NCBI GenBank assembly: GCA_024641705.1
Contig: JAHECO010000001.1
Location: 259,897 to 323,896, forward strand
Direction: 5' to 3'
DNA: 64,000 nt
From: Candidatus Kryptoniota bacterium
GTDB taxonomy: Bacteria > Bacteroidota > Ignavibacteria > Kryptoniales > JAKASW01
Of this stretch, positions 18,457 through 27,676 are shown piece after piece. Made by a program: the position numbers and the translations under genes. Position 1 is the stretch's first letter, and each line of letters starts with the position of its first letter. The notes under the pieces were generated by a model. That model ran no database searches and was not told where the DNA came from. It saw only the letters and a list, made by a program, of their open reading frames with translations.

Positions 18457-19830
18457 GTGGACTATTCCAAACTCTCGCTTCACGTCGAGTCGCGAAGGGA
18501 TGCGTTTCTTGAAGAACTCGGTTCAATTCTGAGGATACAAAGCATCTCCGCCGATCCATCAAAGAAAGGGGAGATGGTCCGCTGCGCCGAGACGATTTCC
18601 GAAATGATGCGCTCGGTCGGGATCGAGAACGTTAAGTTGTTCGAAACCGATGGCAACCCACTGGTCTATGGCGACCACATCCACGCCGCGGGGAAGCCGA
18701 CGGTACTAATCTACGGCCACTACGATGTCCAGCCGGTGGATCCATTGTCCGAATGGGAGACTCCGCCTTTCGAGCCGACGGTCAGAGGCGACGACCTCTA
18801 TGCACGCGGTTCGACGGACGACAAGGGACAGCTCTTCATCCACCTCAAGGCGTTTGAATCGTACAAGCAGCTCTCCGAAGACCTTCCCATTAACCTGAAG
18901 TACATATTCGAAGGCGAGGAAGAGATAGGGAGCATCCATCTCGAACCCTTTATCCGATCTCATCGCGATCTGCTGAAAGCCGACGTGGTTGTCATTTCAG
19001 ATACCGCGATGTACGGCCGCGACATGCCGACGATCTGCTACGCGCTCAGGGGAATGGCTTATCTTGAATTGACAGTCGAAAACGCGCCGATCGATCTCCA
19101 CTCCGGTTCGTTCGGGGGAGCGGTTGCAAACCCGGCCAACGTTCTCGCCGACCTTATCGCGCGTCTCCACGACGAGCGCGGCCGCGTAACCATACCGCAT
19201 TTCTACGACGATGTGCTGGAGGTGCCGGCGGAAGAGCGCGCGGAAATTGCCAGACTTCCGTACAGCGACGAGGAATTCCTGCGGCAGTCGGGTGCTGTTG
19301 CGCCGTACGGTGAATCGGGCTACTCCTCGAACGAGCGGCTGTGGATCCGTCCGACGCTCGATGTCAACGGAATCTACGGCGGCTTCACAGGGGAGGGGGC
19401 GAAGACGATCATACCAGCGAGGGCGACCGCGAAGATCAGCATGCGCCTGGTACCGAACCAGAGTTCCGAAAAGATCCTCGATCTCTTCGCGGCCTACATA
19501 CGGCAGATCGCTCCGCCGACAGTAAAGACGACGGTGAAGAAGATGCACAGCGGCGAGCCGGCGCTGACCCCGATCGACCACCCGGCCGTGAGGGCGGCTT
19601 CGGAATCCCTCGAGACGGTCTTCGGCAAGAAACCGTTCTTCATACGCGAAGGAGGATCGATACCGGAAGTCCTGACGTTTCAGGAGGCGCTTGGAGCTCC
19701 AGTTATCCTACTCGGATTCGGGCTTCCGGACGAAAACAGCCACGCACCTAACGAGCATCTCTACCTGAGACATTTCTTCGACGGGATAAAGACGGCAGCT
19801 CTCCTGTACGACAAGCTGGCGCGAAAATAG
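18457..19830 (+). CDS. M20 family metallo-dipeptidase (CNDP/DapE-like)
   Basis: A 457-residue zinc dipeptidase. The metal site is complete: IYGHYDVQPVD, ARGSTDDKGQL, FEGEEEIGS, VISDTA and the C-terminal NSHAPNEH. The dimerisation lid domain (DLHSGSFGGAVANPANVL) is also present. I choose the GTG at 18457, preceded by GGGAG at six bases, because the track's start at 18310 runs through the previous gene's end and reads as noise. No signal peptide, so it is cytosolic. Substrates are dipeptides or small peptide-like amides and the precise one cannot be told. Confidence 0.93.
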   Translation: MDYSKLSLHVESRRDAFLEELGSILRIQSISADPSKKGEMVRCAETISEMMRSVGIENVKLFETDGNPLVYGDHIHAAGKPTVLIYGHYDVQPVDPLSEWETPPFEPTVRGDDLYARGSTDDKGQLFIHLKAFESYKQLSEDLPINLKYIFEGEEEIGSIHLEPFIRSHRDLLKADVVVISDTAMYGRDMPTICYALRGMAYLELTVENAPIDLHSGSFGGAVANPANVLADLIARLHDERGRVTIPHFYDDVLEVPAEERAEIARLPYSDEEFLRQSGAVAPYGESGYSSNERLWIRPTLDVNGIYGGFTGEGAKTIIPARATAKISMRLVPNQSSEKILDLFAAYIRQIAPPTVKTTVKKMHSGEPALTPIDHPAVRAASESLETVFGKKPFFIREGGSIPEVLTFQEALGAPVILLGFGLPDENSHAPNEHLYLRHFFDGIKTAALLYDKLARK

Positions 19831-19832
19831 GA

Positions 19833-19863
19833 AGTGGCCGCCGCCCCTCAGGCGACAGCCACT
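19833..19863. terminator. Hairpin between convergent M20 and S46 genes
   Basis: AGTGGC-CGCC (19833-19842) pairs with GGCG-aca-GCCACT (19851-19863), leaving a three-base bulge. It begins three bases after the M20 stop and ends 14 bases before the S46 stop on the other strand, so it can serve both genes. Confidence 0.55.
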
Positions 19864-19876
19864 CTCTACCTTCTAC

Positions 19877-22057
19877 TTACTGCTCTATCCTGCCCGCTGT
19901 GATTTCATTGACCAGTCTGTCCGCGTGGTATATGTACTTCAATGCTTCCGGTATCGCGTCGGAATGCACGGCGACGGCACGATTGACCGATGGAACATAT
20001 ATGAAGTTGCCGGGGAGGCTTTCGATGTTTCCATCGAAGATTAGTCCTACCAGCTGACGCTTCTCGTTGATCACCGCGCTTCCGGAGTTCCCGCCGATAA
20101 TGTCGCTGGTCATCACGAAATCGAGCGGGGTGGTCAGGTTGAAGTCTGCGGGAGGATTCTGCCAGACCGAAGGAAGGCTCCAGGGATAATTCTTCCCAAA
20201 GCTGTAGTACCTGTTGTACAAGCCGTAGAAAGTCGTGTTCACGGGTGCAATTGTCCCGTTGTAGGGATATCCTTCCACGGTCCCGTCGGCGATCCTGAGT
20301 GTGAATGTCGCGTCGGGTGGTATCGACGTGCCATAGACCTCGTACAGTAAACGGCCGAGCGACAGGTTGTCCGAAGCCTCTTCGGCCGTAAGCCTCGCGT
20401 ATTGTTTCTGTATCTCCATGAATTCTCTTCGTGATTCCAGCGCGTACCGGATGAGCGGATCCTTCGAGTTCAGGATGACGCTCGGGCTATCATCCAGCAT
20501 GGCGACGACTTTGGCGCTGTCACCCAGAAACGTGGCGCTGACGATGAATTCGGCAGCGTCTTTTAGGGTCCGCCCGTTGAGGAGAGTGTTCAGCGCTTCG
20601 TTGTCAGTTCCAAGAAATGATTGGATATTTTTCAGCTGAAGCGCAAGCAGTTTCTTCTCCAATTGAGGATCTAAATCTGAGGGTAAAAACTTGGATTTGT
20701 AAGTTGCCAGTTTACCTTCCCGCATGTCCTCCGGCCGGGTCTCCTCCGGAAGCGACATGGCAGTCGCGTAGTCGATAAGTTTGGAAGCAATGCGGAAATA
20801 GGCGGAAGAGCTGTATGCGGTGAGGTTGGCTGCCAGATGCTTGTAGTAAATTCCGGCCTTCTGCTGCTCGACATTTTCGAGATCATCCCACACGTTGGCA
20901 TATTCCTCTTCGAGGGCCGGGTTCTTTTCAACCTCCGCACGCAAGTTGCGTTCGAACGCTTCCTTCCTCGCCATGAGGTATGGATCGCGAAGTCCGCCTA
21001 GAATTCCGGTATATGCCTTCAACGAGTTCGAGATACCGAACAGCCGGGTCTGATATTTCGCTTTCATCCCGGGATTGTGTACGATGTAGTCCGAGTAGAT
21101 TCCCTCCAGCTCCTTGAGAAGGTCCACGACGTAAGGATAGGTATAGTCTCTGTTGAACTTCAGCTGTGCAACGGAGATGAGCCTTCCTGTCCTCCCCGGG
21201 TTCCCTATCACAAAAACAGGGTCTCCCTGTTTCGCACCGTCGGGACTCCAGCTGAAGTAGTTGTCGGTGTGGAGCGGCTTGCCGTCACTGCCGTAAATCC
21301 TGAATAGAGCGAAATCGAGGTCGTAGCGCGGATAAGTGAAATTATCATAGTCGCCCCCGAAGTACGCTACGATCATCTGAGGCGCAAACACCAGCCTCAC
21401 ATCTGTGTACCTATGGTATCCGTAAAGCGAGTAACGCCCGCCGTTATAGAAGGTCACCACCTGGAATATCATGGAGTCGGCCGGGTCGGACTCCTTGAAC
21501 TTTGCCCGGTATTCTCCCTCGAGGCGCCGCATCTCGGCATGTCCATCGGCGATTCTCTGCTCATCCGTAGCTCCCGTCTGGAATGCCTGCTGCACTTCGC
21601 CGGTAACGTCTTTCATGAAGACCAGCTGGTCCGCGTACATCCCTTCGACTTTCCTTTCATCCTGAAGGGTCGTCGCGTAGAAACCGCTGTCGGGAAGATC
21701 CTCCCCCGGACGGTTTACTTTGTCCAGCGCATATCTCGCACAGTGGTGATTTGTGAGGACCAGTCCGTCCTGCGAGATGAATGACGCCGAACACCCGGGA
21801 AGCCTCAGAGCTGCGAGCCTTGTCCCGGCCAACCATGAGGAATCCGGTGAGAACTTGTACTCGTCCCTGAAATAGTGTACTGGGGGGAAGTCGAATGTCC
21901 ACATCTTCCCGTTGTCGAAGCTGCCAGCTGCAACCGTGTCCGGATTGAAATAGAGTTGTGAGTTTGCTCTTGTGGCCTGGTAAGACGAGCAGCCTCCCAG
22001 CAGCAGGAGAGCCGCGGTCATACTCGCGGAGACAAATTGTGCAACGATGGTTTTCAT
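19877..22057 (-). CDS. S46 family dipeptidyl-peptidase (DPP7/DPP11 type), lipoprotein
   Basis: A 726-residue serine peptidase that releases dipeptides from peptide N-termini. The chymotrypsin-like triad is visible: His in VLTNHHCARYA (about 104-105), Asp in GDYDNFTYPRYDLDFALF, and Ser in GGNSGSAVINEKRQLVGL. The residue after FD in GLIFDGNIESL is Gly. In Porphyromonas enzymes Gly here goes with DPP7 (hydrophobic P1) and Arg with DPP11 (acidic P1), so DPP7-like specificity is inferred. The N-terminus has a lipobox (LLLLGGC), predicting membrane anchoring. Confidence 0.95.
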   Translation of the reverse strand: MKTIVAQFVSASMTAALLLLGGCSSYQATRANSQLYFNPDTVAAGSFDNGKMWTFDFPPVHYFRDEYKFSPDSSWLAGTRLAALRLPGCSASFISQDGLVLTNHHCARYALDKVNRPGEDLPDSGFYATTLQDERKVEGMYADQLVFMKDVTGEVQQAFQTGATDEQRIADGHAEMRRLEGEYRAKFKESDPADSMIFQVVTFYNGGRYSLYGYHRYTDVRLVFAPQMIVAYFGGDYDNFTYPRYDLDFALFRIYGSDGKPLHTDNYFSWSPDGAKQGDPVFVIGNPGRTGRLISVAQLKFNRDYTYPYVVDLLKELEGIYSDYIVHNPGMKAKYQTRLFGISNSLKAYTGILGGLRDPYLMARKEAFERNLRAEVEKNPALEEEYANVWDDLENVEQQKAGIYYKHLAANLTAYSSSAYFRIASKLIDYATAMSLPEETRPEDMREGKLATYKSKFLPSDLDPQLEKKLLALQLKNIQSFLGTDNEALNTLLNGRTLKDAAEFIVSATFLGDSAKVVAMLDDSPSVILNSKDPLIRYALESRREFMEIQKQYARLTAEEASDNLSLGRLLYEVYGTSIPPDATFTLRIADGTVEGYPYNGTIAPVNTTFYGLYNRYYSFGKNYPWSLPSVWQNPPADFNLTTPLDFVMTSDIIGGNSGSAVINEKRQLVGLIFDGNIESLPGNFIYVPSVNRAVAVHSDAIPEALKYIYHADRLVNEITAGRIEQ

Positions 22058-22320
22058 TGTAGCCCCTTTTTTGTCGGCTCAAATTTAACAGAATCTTCGG
22101 AAAAATCCCTTAACCGGAAAGGTCCGATCTGGAATGTCGAAAACCATTCCCCCTTTTTCGGCAGTGCCCGGAATTCTATGGCGTCGTTCTGCATCCGGAG
22201 GAAGATTGAATGTTGTTATTTCTGCCCGTAATTGATATATTTCCGCAGCCGAAGGATTCGCCGACTGAGCCCCTGGCCTTCGGGATAAGAGTCAGGCATA
22301 CCAAATAGAGGAGCGCAACA

Positions 22321-23337
22321 ATGAATTCAAGAACTGTTAAAGATTTTTTGATCGTTACTGTCCTGGCGGTCGCATTCGCAGCGTGTCAGAAGACCACACC
22401 TGTCCAGGTCCCCCCGCTGCAAAACTACAGGGACGGGCTGAATCTTTTTACGATCGATGTGCCGAGCGGGTGGCAGCAGTCAAGTGAACCCGGCAAACTC
22501 AATATCTACAACTCACAGGATGCCTGGAACAGATTTGCGGATCCGACTTCAAGCTCCAAGCCCGCCGTCAGAATCTACATCCATGCCGAAAGTGTCGGAG
22601 GCCAGAAGCTGCAGGATGTCGTCGAACAGTTTAAAGACAACCTGAGGCAGGAGCAATATCAGATCGATCCTGATGAACAGACAACGCTCGGCGGGGAACA
22701 GGCCGTGAAAATACCGTACGCGCTCAGGCTCGACAGCAAGAACACGATTTACGGATTTGCCGTGCTCACCGTAGCGGACAGCACGGAGTACGGTTACGAG
22801 TGTCAGGGATTCAACAAAGAATTCAAACGTTACGCTCCTGTTTTCGACACAGTGCAGACGACCTACCGGATTATCCCGAAGGCTGTCGCCAAACAACAGA
22901 TCCCCGAGGACATGATACCCTCGACTACTACCAGGACTTATGAGAACGGCTACCTTTCCATGCAGTACCCCGACAACTTCACCGCGACATCGAAGAGCGC
23001 GTCGGGCGACATCATATCGTCCGAGCTGATCAAGGGATACCGTGCCGACTGCACCGTTCAGGTGGACGTACTGGATGCTAAGAAACTGAACGTCGACAAG
23101 GTGCTCGATCAGAACAAAGGCAAGTATCCCGGCAATGCCAAGATCGAAAAGACGCAGATAGACGGGTTGGAGGCATATCAGATAAGCTACTCGCCTGTAA
23201 GAACGATAAAGAGTCGTGCCTATTTCGTGGTGAAGAACGACAAATGGATCAGGGTGACCATGAACTGGTACGAACCCATGCAGAAGGATTACCTCCCTGC
23301 CTTCGAGAAGGCGGTAGCGAGTCTGAAACTGAAATAA
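22321..23337 (+). CDS. Lipoprotein with two PsbP/Mog1-like domains
   Basis: A 338-residue lipoprotein (lipobox AFAAC, Cys about residue 22). Two halves have the same layout: NLFTIDVPSGWQQSSEPGKL...KIPYAL and GYLSMQYPDNFTATSKSASG...AYQISYSP, each ending in a hydrophobic strand near a Trp or Tyr. This resembles the PsbP/MOG1-like alpha/beta fold found in many bacterial lipoproteins, here duplicated. The role is unknown. GAGGAG precedes the ATG. It diverges from the S46 gene across about 260 bases. Confidence 0.75.
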   Translation: MNSRTVKDFLIVTVLAVAFAACQKTTPVQVPPLQNYRDGLNLFTIDVPSGWQQSSEPGKLNIYNSQDAWNRFADPTSSSKPAVRIYIHAESVGGQKLQDVVEQFKDNLRQEQYQIDPDEQTTLGGEQAVKIPYALRLDSKNTIYGFAVLTVADSTEYGYECQGFNKEFKRYAPVFDTVQTTYRIIPKAVAKQQIPEDMIPSTTTRTYENGYLSMQYPDNFTATSKSASGDIISSELIKGYRADCTVQVDVLDAKKLNVDKVLDQNKGKYPGNAKIEKTQIDGLEAYQISYSPVRTIKSRAYFVVKNDKWIRVTMNWYEPMQKDYLPAFEKAVASLKLK

Positions 23338-23344
23338 TAGTAGT

Positions 23345-23412
23345 AGCAGTCAGCTCTCAGCAGTCGGCGATCCGCCAGGAACTGAAAGCCGACCGCTGAT
23401 TGCTGAAGGCTG
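23345..23412 (+). repeat. GCTGA-rich intergenic repeat with hairpin
   Basis: The spacer between the lipoprotein and the GDPD gene is built of repeated CAGC/GCTG words (cagctctcagcagtcggc ... gccgaccgctgattgctgaa) that fold back on each other. A similar word string (ttttcagcagtcagccggc) lies between dinB and lexA near 46650. It may act as a terminator or be a dispersed spacer repeat. Confidence 0.45.
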
Positions 23413-23414
23413 AA

Positions 23415-24179
23415 ATGGTTCACTCACTTTTTGGAGACGGGGTACACTTTTACAACGTCGCGCACCGCGGCTTCTCCGCAGCAGCCCCGGAGAATACCAT
23501 GTCGGCTTTCGAGAAGGGGATAAAGGCCGGGGCCAACATGCTCGAGATGGACGTGATGCTGACCAGTGACGGGCAGGTCATCGTATTCCACGACTACAGG
23601 CTCGGCAGGACGACGAACGGCGCCGGGCTCGTTAACAGGCTTCCTGCATCGCACATAAGATCGCTGGACGCCGGAATCTGGTTCGACCAGAAATACCGGG
23701 AAGAGAAGGTGCCGCTCCTCGATGAAGTGCTTGAACTGGCAAAGGGGAGAGTGAGGCTCAACATCGAAATGAAGCACCGCAGGCACGACGGGGCAGCTTC
23801 ACTGGTGGAAAGATGCATCAGAGTGGTGGAACGCCATCACATGAGCGACGAGGTGATCTTCTCCTCTTTCAATCTGGAAACCCTGCGGCTTCTCCATTAC
23901 AGCAAGCCGCATCTGCGCTTCGCTCCCCTTTACAGGCATAACCTCAACCCCACTCCGCGGTCATTCCCGCTCCAGTACGGTGCGCAGGGGGTTGTCCTTA
24001 ACCACCTGTTCCTCAACAGGACCGTGGTGAGACAGCTGCATAACCTCGGCCTCAGGGTGTTCGTCTATACCGTAAACGGGCTGCGGCGGATTGAGAAGAT
24101 GATAGGTATGGGGGTTGACGGGGTGATATCCGACAATCCGGCACTTGTGAAGTCGGTGGCCGGACAAATTCTCGGCTAA
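23415..24179 (+). CDS. Glycerophosphodiester phosphodiesterase
   Basis: A 254-residue GDPD that splits glycerophosphodiesters into glycerol-3-phosphate and an alcohol. The active-site pattern is complete: VAHRGFSAAAPENT (catalytic His and Glu), LEMDVMLTSDGQVIVFHD (metal ligands and second His), and NIEMK. I choose the ATG at 23415 with GAAGG upstream, five codons inside the track's start. No signal peptide, so it is cytosolic and probably recycles phospholipid headgroups. Its 3' end overlaps the convergent thiL by four bases. Confidence 0.93.
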   Translation: MVHSLFGDGVHFYNVAHRGFSAAAPENTMSAFEKGIKAGANMLEMDVMLTSDGQVIVFHDYRLGRTTNGAGLVNRLPASHIRSLDAGIWFDQKYREEKVPLLDEVLELAKGRVRLNIEMKHRRHDGAASLVERCIRVVERHHMSDEVIFSSFNLETLRLLHYSKPHLRFAPLYRHNLNPTPRSFPLQYGAQGVVLNHLFLNRTVVRQLHNLGLRVFVYTVNGLRRIEKMIGMGVDGVISDNPALVKSVAGQILG

Positions 24180-25240
24180 AGTTTGTTTCGCTTCGCGAAG
24201 TGCTGGTATGAGGGGAAATCTCTATAGGTTTCGGTCGTCCCGTTCATTCGCTTCACCGTAACGTTTGGCTCACCTTCATCAATTCTGCCGATCGGTCTGA
24301 TATATCCTTCGAGGGAATAAAGCTTCTGGAAATCGTTCTCGGCCATAGTGAAGAGGAGTTCGTAATCTTCTCCGCCGTACAGAGCATACGTGAGGGGATC
24401 CTCCTTGAATTCTTGGGCGGTGCGCCTGGTGATCGGATCGAGCGGTATGAACTCCTCGTCGAGAGATGCCGACACACCGCTGGCCTTGCACACGTGAAGC
24501 ATGTCGGAGACGAGACCATCGCTTACATCGATCATCGAGTGCAGCTTTATCTTGTCCGTTATCTCTCTCGAGAGCTTCACCCGCGGCTCCGGCATCAAAT
24601 GTTTCTGGAGGGCTGAGTCGTATCCCTCGAAGTCGGGCGAAAAGTCCGCCGGTTGTCCGGCCTCGACATATCTGCTCTTTTCCCTCTGGAGTACCCTGAG
24701 CCCGGCATGCGACCGACCGAGGTCCCCCGTAACGCAGACGATATCGCCCGGTCTGGCACCGCCGCGCGTCGGCAAGCGGTCTGGTTCAACTTCTCCAGCG
24801 ACGGTTATCCCCGCAAAAAAACCGATCGGCGATGCGGATGTGTCGCCGCCGGCCACAGTACATCCGAACCTGCCGAACTCGGAGGTGAGCGCATCGTAGA
24901 ACTCCTCTACCATCTCGACGCTGAGGTTCGAGTGAATCCCGAGCGAAACGAACGCCGCCGTAGGCAACGCAGACATCGCCGCGATGTCACTGAGGTTTAC
25001 AGCGGCTGCTTTCCGCCCCAGATGCTTCATGGACGTATAGGATGTGTCGAAATGGACATTCTGAACCAGAACGTCTGTCGTAACGACCGCAAGTCGTCCC
25101 TCCGTTACCTTAAGCACCGCAGCATCGTCCCCGATCGAGGTGACTACGTTGCTGTTGGGAAAACGCAAGGCGAACGACTTGAACCGGTCGATTAACCCGA
25201 ATTCGCCCACGGATGAAACAGGTGTAAATTTGATATCCAC
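24176..25240 (-). CDS. thiL: Thiamine-monophosphate kinase
   Basis: A 354-residue ATP-dependent kinase that makes thiamine diphosphate from thiamine monophosphate. The N-terminal SIGDDAAVLK (metal and ATP site), VVTTDVLVQNVHFD and the AVNLSDIAAMSALP segment are ThiL signatures, as are the later GDTSASP and MIDVSDGLVSDM. The start is GTG with AAGGAG upstream. No TPP riboswitch is visible ahead of it. It is the only thiamine gene in the window. Confidence 0.95.
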   Translation of the reverse strand: MDIKFTPVSSVGEFGLIDRFKSFALRFPNSNVVTSIGDDAAVLKVTEGRLAVVTTDVLVQNVHFDTSYTSMKHLGRKAAAVNLSDIAAMSALPTAAFVSLGIHSNLSVEMVEEFYDALTSEFGRFGCTVAGGDTSASPIGFFAGITVAGEVEPDRLPTRGGARPGDIVCVTGDLGRSHAGLRVLQREKSRYVEAGQPADFSPDFEGYDSALQKHLMPEPRVKLSREITDKIKLHSMIDVSDGLVSDMLHVCKASGVSASLDEEFIPLDPITRRTAQEFKEDPLTYALYGGEDYELLFTMAENDFQKLYSLEGYIRPIGRIDEGEPNVTVKRMNGTTETYRDFPSYQHFAKRNKL

Positions 25241-25322
25241 TTTGGCTCCTTGAGGAAAATAGCCAATGCCGAAGTGAAATCAAATCACCCGCCGGCATTT
25301 GAGGTTCAGACGGATCGCGCCG

Positions 25323-25721
25323 CTACAAGCCAGAACTTCGGAGCTTCTTTTTGATTATTTCTGAGAGCTCAATTATGTCGAAGGGTTTGTCGAGGACTTC
25401 GCAACCCGACGTGTCGAGAAAACGTTGGAGCTTGGTGTCGACATTGCTGCCGGTAAGGAAAATGAACTTCTTTGCATATGACGGCTGTCTCTCGATGGCA
25501 CGTCTATAGAGTTCGTCCCCGTCGATTTTCGGCATATGAACATCCGACACTATCACGTCCGGCTTGTATGCGTCGAGGATCTTCAGAGCCTCCTCTCCGT
25601 CATCTACCGCCCTGACTTCATACTCCATGTCCCCCAGAATCTGAGAGAACAAATCCGTTATGGCTTTCTCGTCGTCGACAACGAGAATCTTCCTTGTTAT
25701 CCCGCTATGATCTTTTCCCAT
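25323..25721 (-). CDS. Stand-alone response regulator receiver (CheY-like)
   Basis: A 132-residue single receiver domain with no output domain. It has the acidic pair VVDDE, the phosphoacceptor Asp in VIVSDVHMPKIDG, the conserved Thr/Ser in FIFLTGS and Lys in LDKPFD. It lies downstream of a GAF histidine kinase gene in the same direction (about 300 bases apart), which is its likely partner. Output is presumably by protein-protein interaction or phosphorelay. Confidence 0.92.
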   Translation of the reverse strand: MGKDHSGITRKILVVDDEKAITDLFSQILGDMEYEVRAVDDGEEALKILDAYKPDVIVSDVHMPKIDGDELYRRAIERQPSYAKKFIFLTGSNVDTKLQRFLDTSGCEVLDKPFDIIELSEIIKKKLRSSGL

Positions 25722-26016
25722 GACAGTCCCAAGTTAACATATTGACACACCATTTGCGCAAATTCTCGCCACAAAAGCGGCCACTTTGATCGCTCGTGTG
25801 ACAGTCCTCATGTTCCCGTAATAGGTATTCTTCGGGGTTCTTCCACAGAGACTTAATCCGAGGTGATCCCCCGTTCGCTGGCCTTGCGGCAAAAACGGCA
25901 GGAATATCCGGCCGCTGACCGTGAGCAGCATGCCCGGCCGGTTGCCCGAGTTGGTCCCGACCGCAAAACCAGCCTTCGCTTCCGTCTTGAGCAGGATTCT
26001 GCATGGTGTTCACCGT
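25722..26016 (-). other. Spacer between kinase and receiver genes, with one weak ORF
   Basis: This holds one candidate reading frame (GTG start near 26013, 102 codons, GGAGG nine bases upstream) ending inside the receiver gene. Its product is rich in Trp, Cys, His and Arg and resembles no family. I treat it as unlikely to be a gene. Two alternative frames are open as well, which argues for non-coding sequence. Confidence 0.35.
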
Positions 26017-27285
26017 CTAAGACCTCCCTGACAGAGTGACCGGTATCTTTATCACGAACGAGGCACCTTCGGTTCTTCCTCCGACGGCAGTTATGCTCCC
26101 GTGGTAACGATCCCTGAGTATGTCGGAGCACAGACTCAGGCCCAGCCCGGTTCCTTTGCCGGCGGGTTTCGTTGTGAAAAAAGGTTCGAAAATCTTGTCG
26201 AGTATTTCCGGCTTTATGCCGGGCCCGTTGTCGGATACGGCTGCAATTACGAAGCTCCCCTCGTATTTCAATTCTATCCGTACCTCCCCGCCGGTTCTTC
26301 CTTCGAGGGCCTCTACGGCGTTCATGACAACCATGAGGAATACCTGCTGCAGTTCGCGAGAATCTCCCTCCAAATCGGGTATCCCGTTGTGAAGCTCCTT
26401 CTCGACCTTGATGTTTGCTATCCTGAATTGATTTGCCATCAGACGGAGAACGCCGTCTATAACCTCGGCCATCTTTACTTTCTGGATTCCCTGTTTGCCT
26501 TTGCCCGCGAACGAAAGGAAATTCTCGACCGATGAAGAAAGCATCTCCGATGTGCCCTGAATGTTGTCGAGATAGGTACGCAATGCCTTGTTCCTGTTCT
26601 TAGCGCTTGCGAGTCTCGCATAACCGATGATGATGCCGAGGGGATCTCTCAGTAAATGTGTCGCTCCAACCAGGAGTTCCCCCAGAGTGACCAGCTTCTG
26701 GGATTGCAAAAGGTCTTCGCGAAGCTTCCGCAGACTGTCCGTCTTCTCCTTGAGCGCTTTGCTCAGCATGCGGTTTTCAATTGAAATTGAAAACATGTCC
26801 GCGATGCGCGCCAGGAGTCTTGCATCGGATTCTCCCCACGGCTTGTTCCCGGGTTTGCCGAGGGCAGCGACCACGCCGACGGAGACGCCGCCGACAAGAA
26901 GCGGAGCCCCGAGGTATTTATCAAAGCTGGTTCCGTTACTTGCATTGTCTAGCGTCTGGTTCCAATAGTCGTTGGTGAACACTGGGATTTGTCTGTGAAA
27001 AACGTGCTCGGATGCCCAGTCGACATGGCTGAAGGGACGATCGGCCTGGTCTTTTGAGATGCCCGACGCCCCCCGCAGTGCCAGGCCGGTCCGTCCTTCG
27101 CTTGCTGCCAGGAAGATCATGCAGCCGTCAGCTTCCAATAAGTCACAGATCGCCCCGGCAGCGCGATCGCATGTCTCCTCCTCCCGCAGATCGGTCAAAG
27201 GCTCTGCTCCGATGCTAAGAAGTCTGCTCAAGGCGTCGTGCTTTTTCTCGGGAGCTTCTTCGCCGTGGTCCGGCAAACCGTCCAT
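26017..27285 (-). CDS. GAF-domain sensor histidine kinase with unusual H-box
   Basis: A cytosolic kinase of about 422 residues. A GAF domain (about 35-180; [20 protein letters not shown]...[17 protein letters not shown]) is followed by a coiled coil, a dimerisation/phosphoacceptor region and an ATPase domain with N-box ([12 protein letters not shown]), G1 (DNGPGI), F-box (FEPFFTTKP) and G2 ([11 protein letters not shown]). The phosphoacceptor site reads [11 protein letters not shown], where family members normally have HExxNPL, so the acidic residue after His is missing. I trim the track's start by 61 codons to MDGLPDH because the extension looks non-coding. No membrane segment is present, so it senses an internal signal. 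Confidence 0.85.
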   Translation of the reverse strand: MDGLPDHGEEAPEKKHDALSRLLSIGAEPLTDLREEETCDRAAGAICDLLEADGCMIFLAASEGRTGLALRGASGISKDQADRPFSHVDWASEHVFHRQIPVFTNDYWNQTLDNASNGTSFDKYLGAPLLVGGVSVGVVAALGKPGNKPWGESDARLLARIADMFSISIENRMLSKALKEKTDSLRKLREDLLQSQKLVTLGELLVGATHLLRDPLGIIIGYARLASAKNRNKALRTYLDNIQGTSEMLSSSVENFLSFAGKGKQGIQKVKMAEVIDGVLRLMANQFRIANIKVEKELHNGIPDLEGDSRELQQVFLMVVMNAVEALEGRTGGEVRIELKYEGSFVIAAVSDNGPGIKPEILDKIFEPFFTTKPAGKGTGLGLSLCSDILRDRYHGSITAVGGRTEGASFVIKIPVTLSGRS

Positions 27286-27676
27286 TCTTGGCTGTCTTTC
27301 CCTTCTCTTGTGTCTCGGGAATAATTCTTGTGCGCCGGGTGGACGCGCCCTTCGGTAATAGAGTCGTTCGTCGACCTCTGCTCCGACGGAAATGCAGATG
27401 GTCCTGTCGCTAAATCGAGTTTGATGACGTGTCAGTGAAGCTCCCCTGAAAATCTGACCGATCTGCAAGAGACCTCTGTCCGATCTTTCCGAGGCAGGGC
27501 CGATGCGTGGCTTCCGCGATCTCTCCGCTGTCCTGCACCCGATCTTCGTGTCCCTCCCGGAACCAACGAAATGAAATTACGTGTGCTTGTGCGTCAGCCG
27601 CAATAATCCATTGTATGAATATGTGGTAGAATTAATTGAACAATCCGGGTCGTAGGGAATACTAAGCGTTGCCGAC
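27286..27676. other. Intergenic region between kinase and NarL-type regulator
   Basis: About 390 bases without a convincing gene. The kinase frame stays open upstream to 27468, but the translation there is Arg-rich and unlike a protein domain. No structure stands out. Confidence 0.4.

Noticed and set aside
25705-26013. 102-codon ORF with GGAGG upstream
   Set aside because: It runs into the receiver gene, and its Trp/Cys/His-rich product lacks resemblance to any family; alternative frames are equally open.
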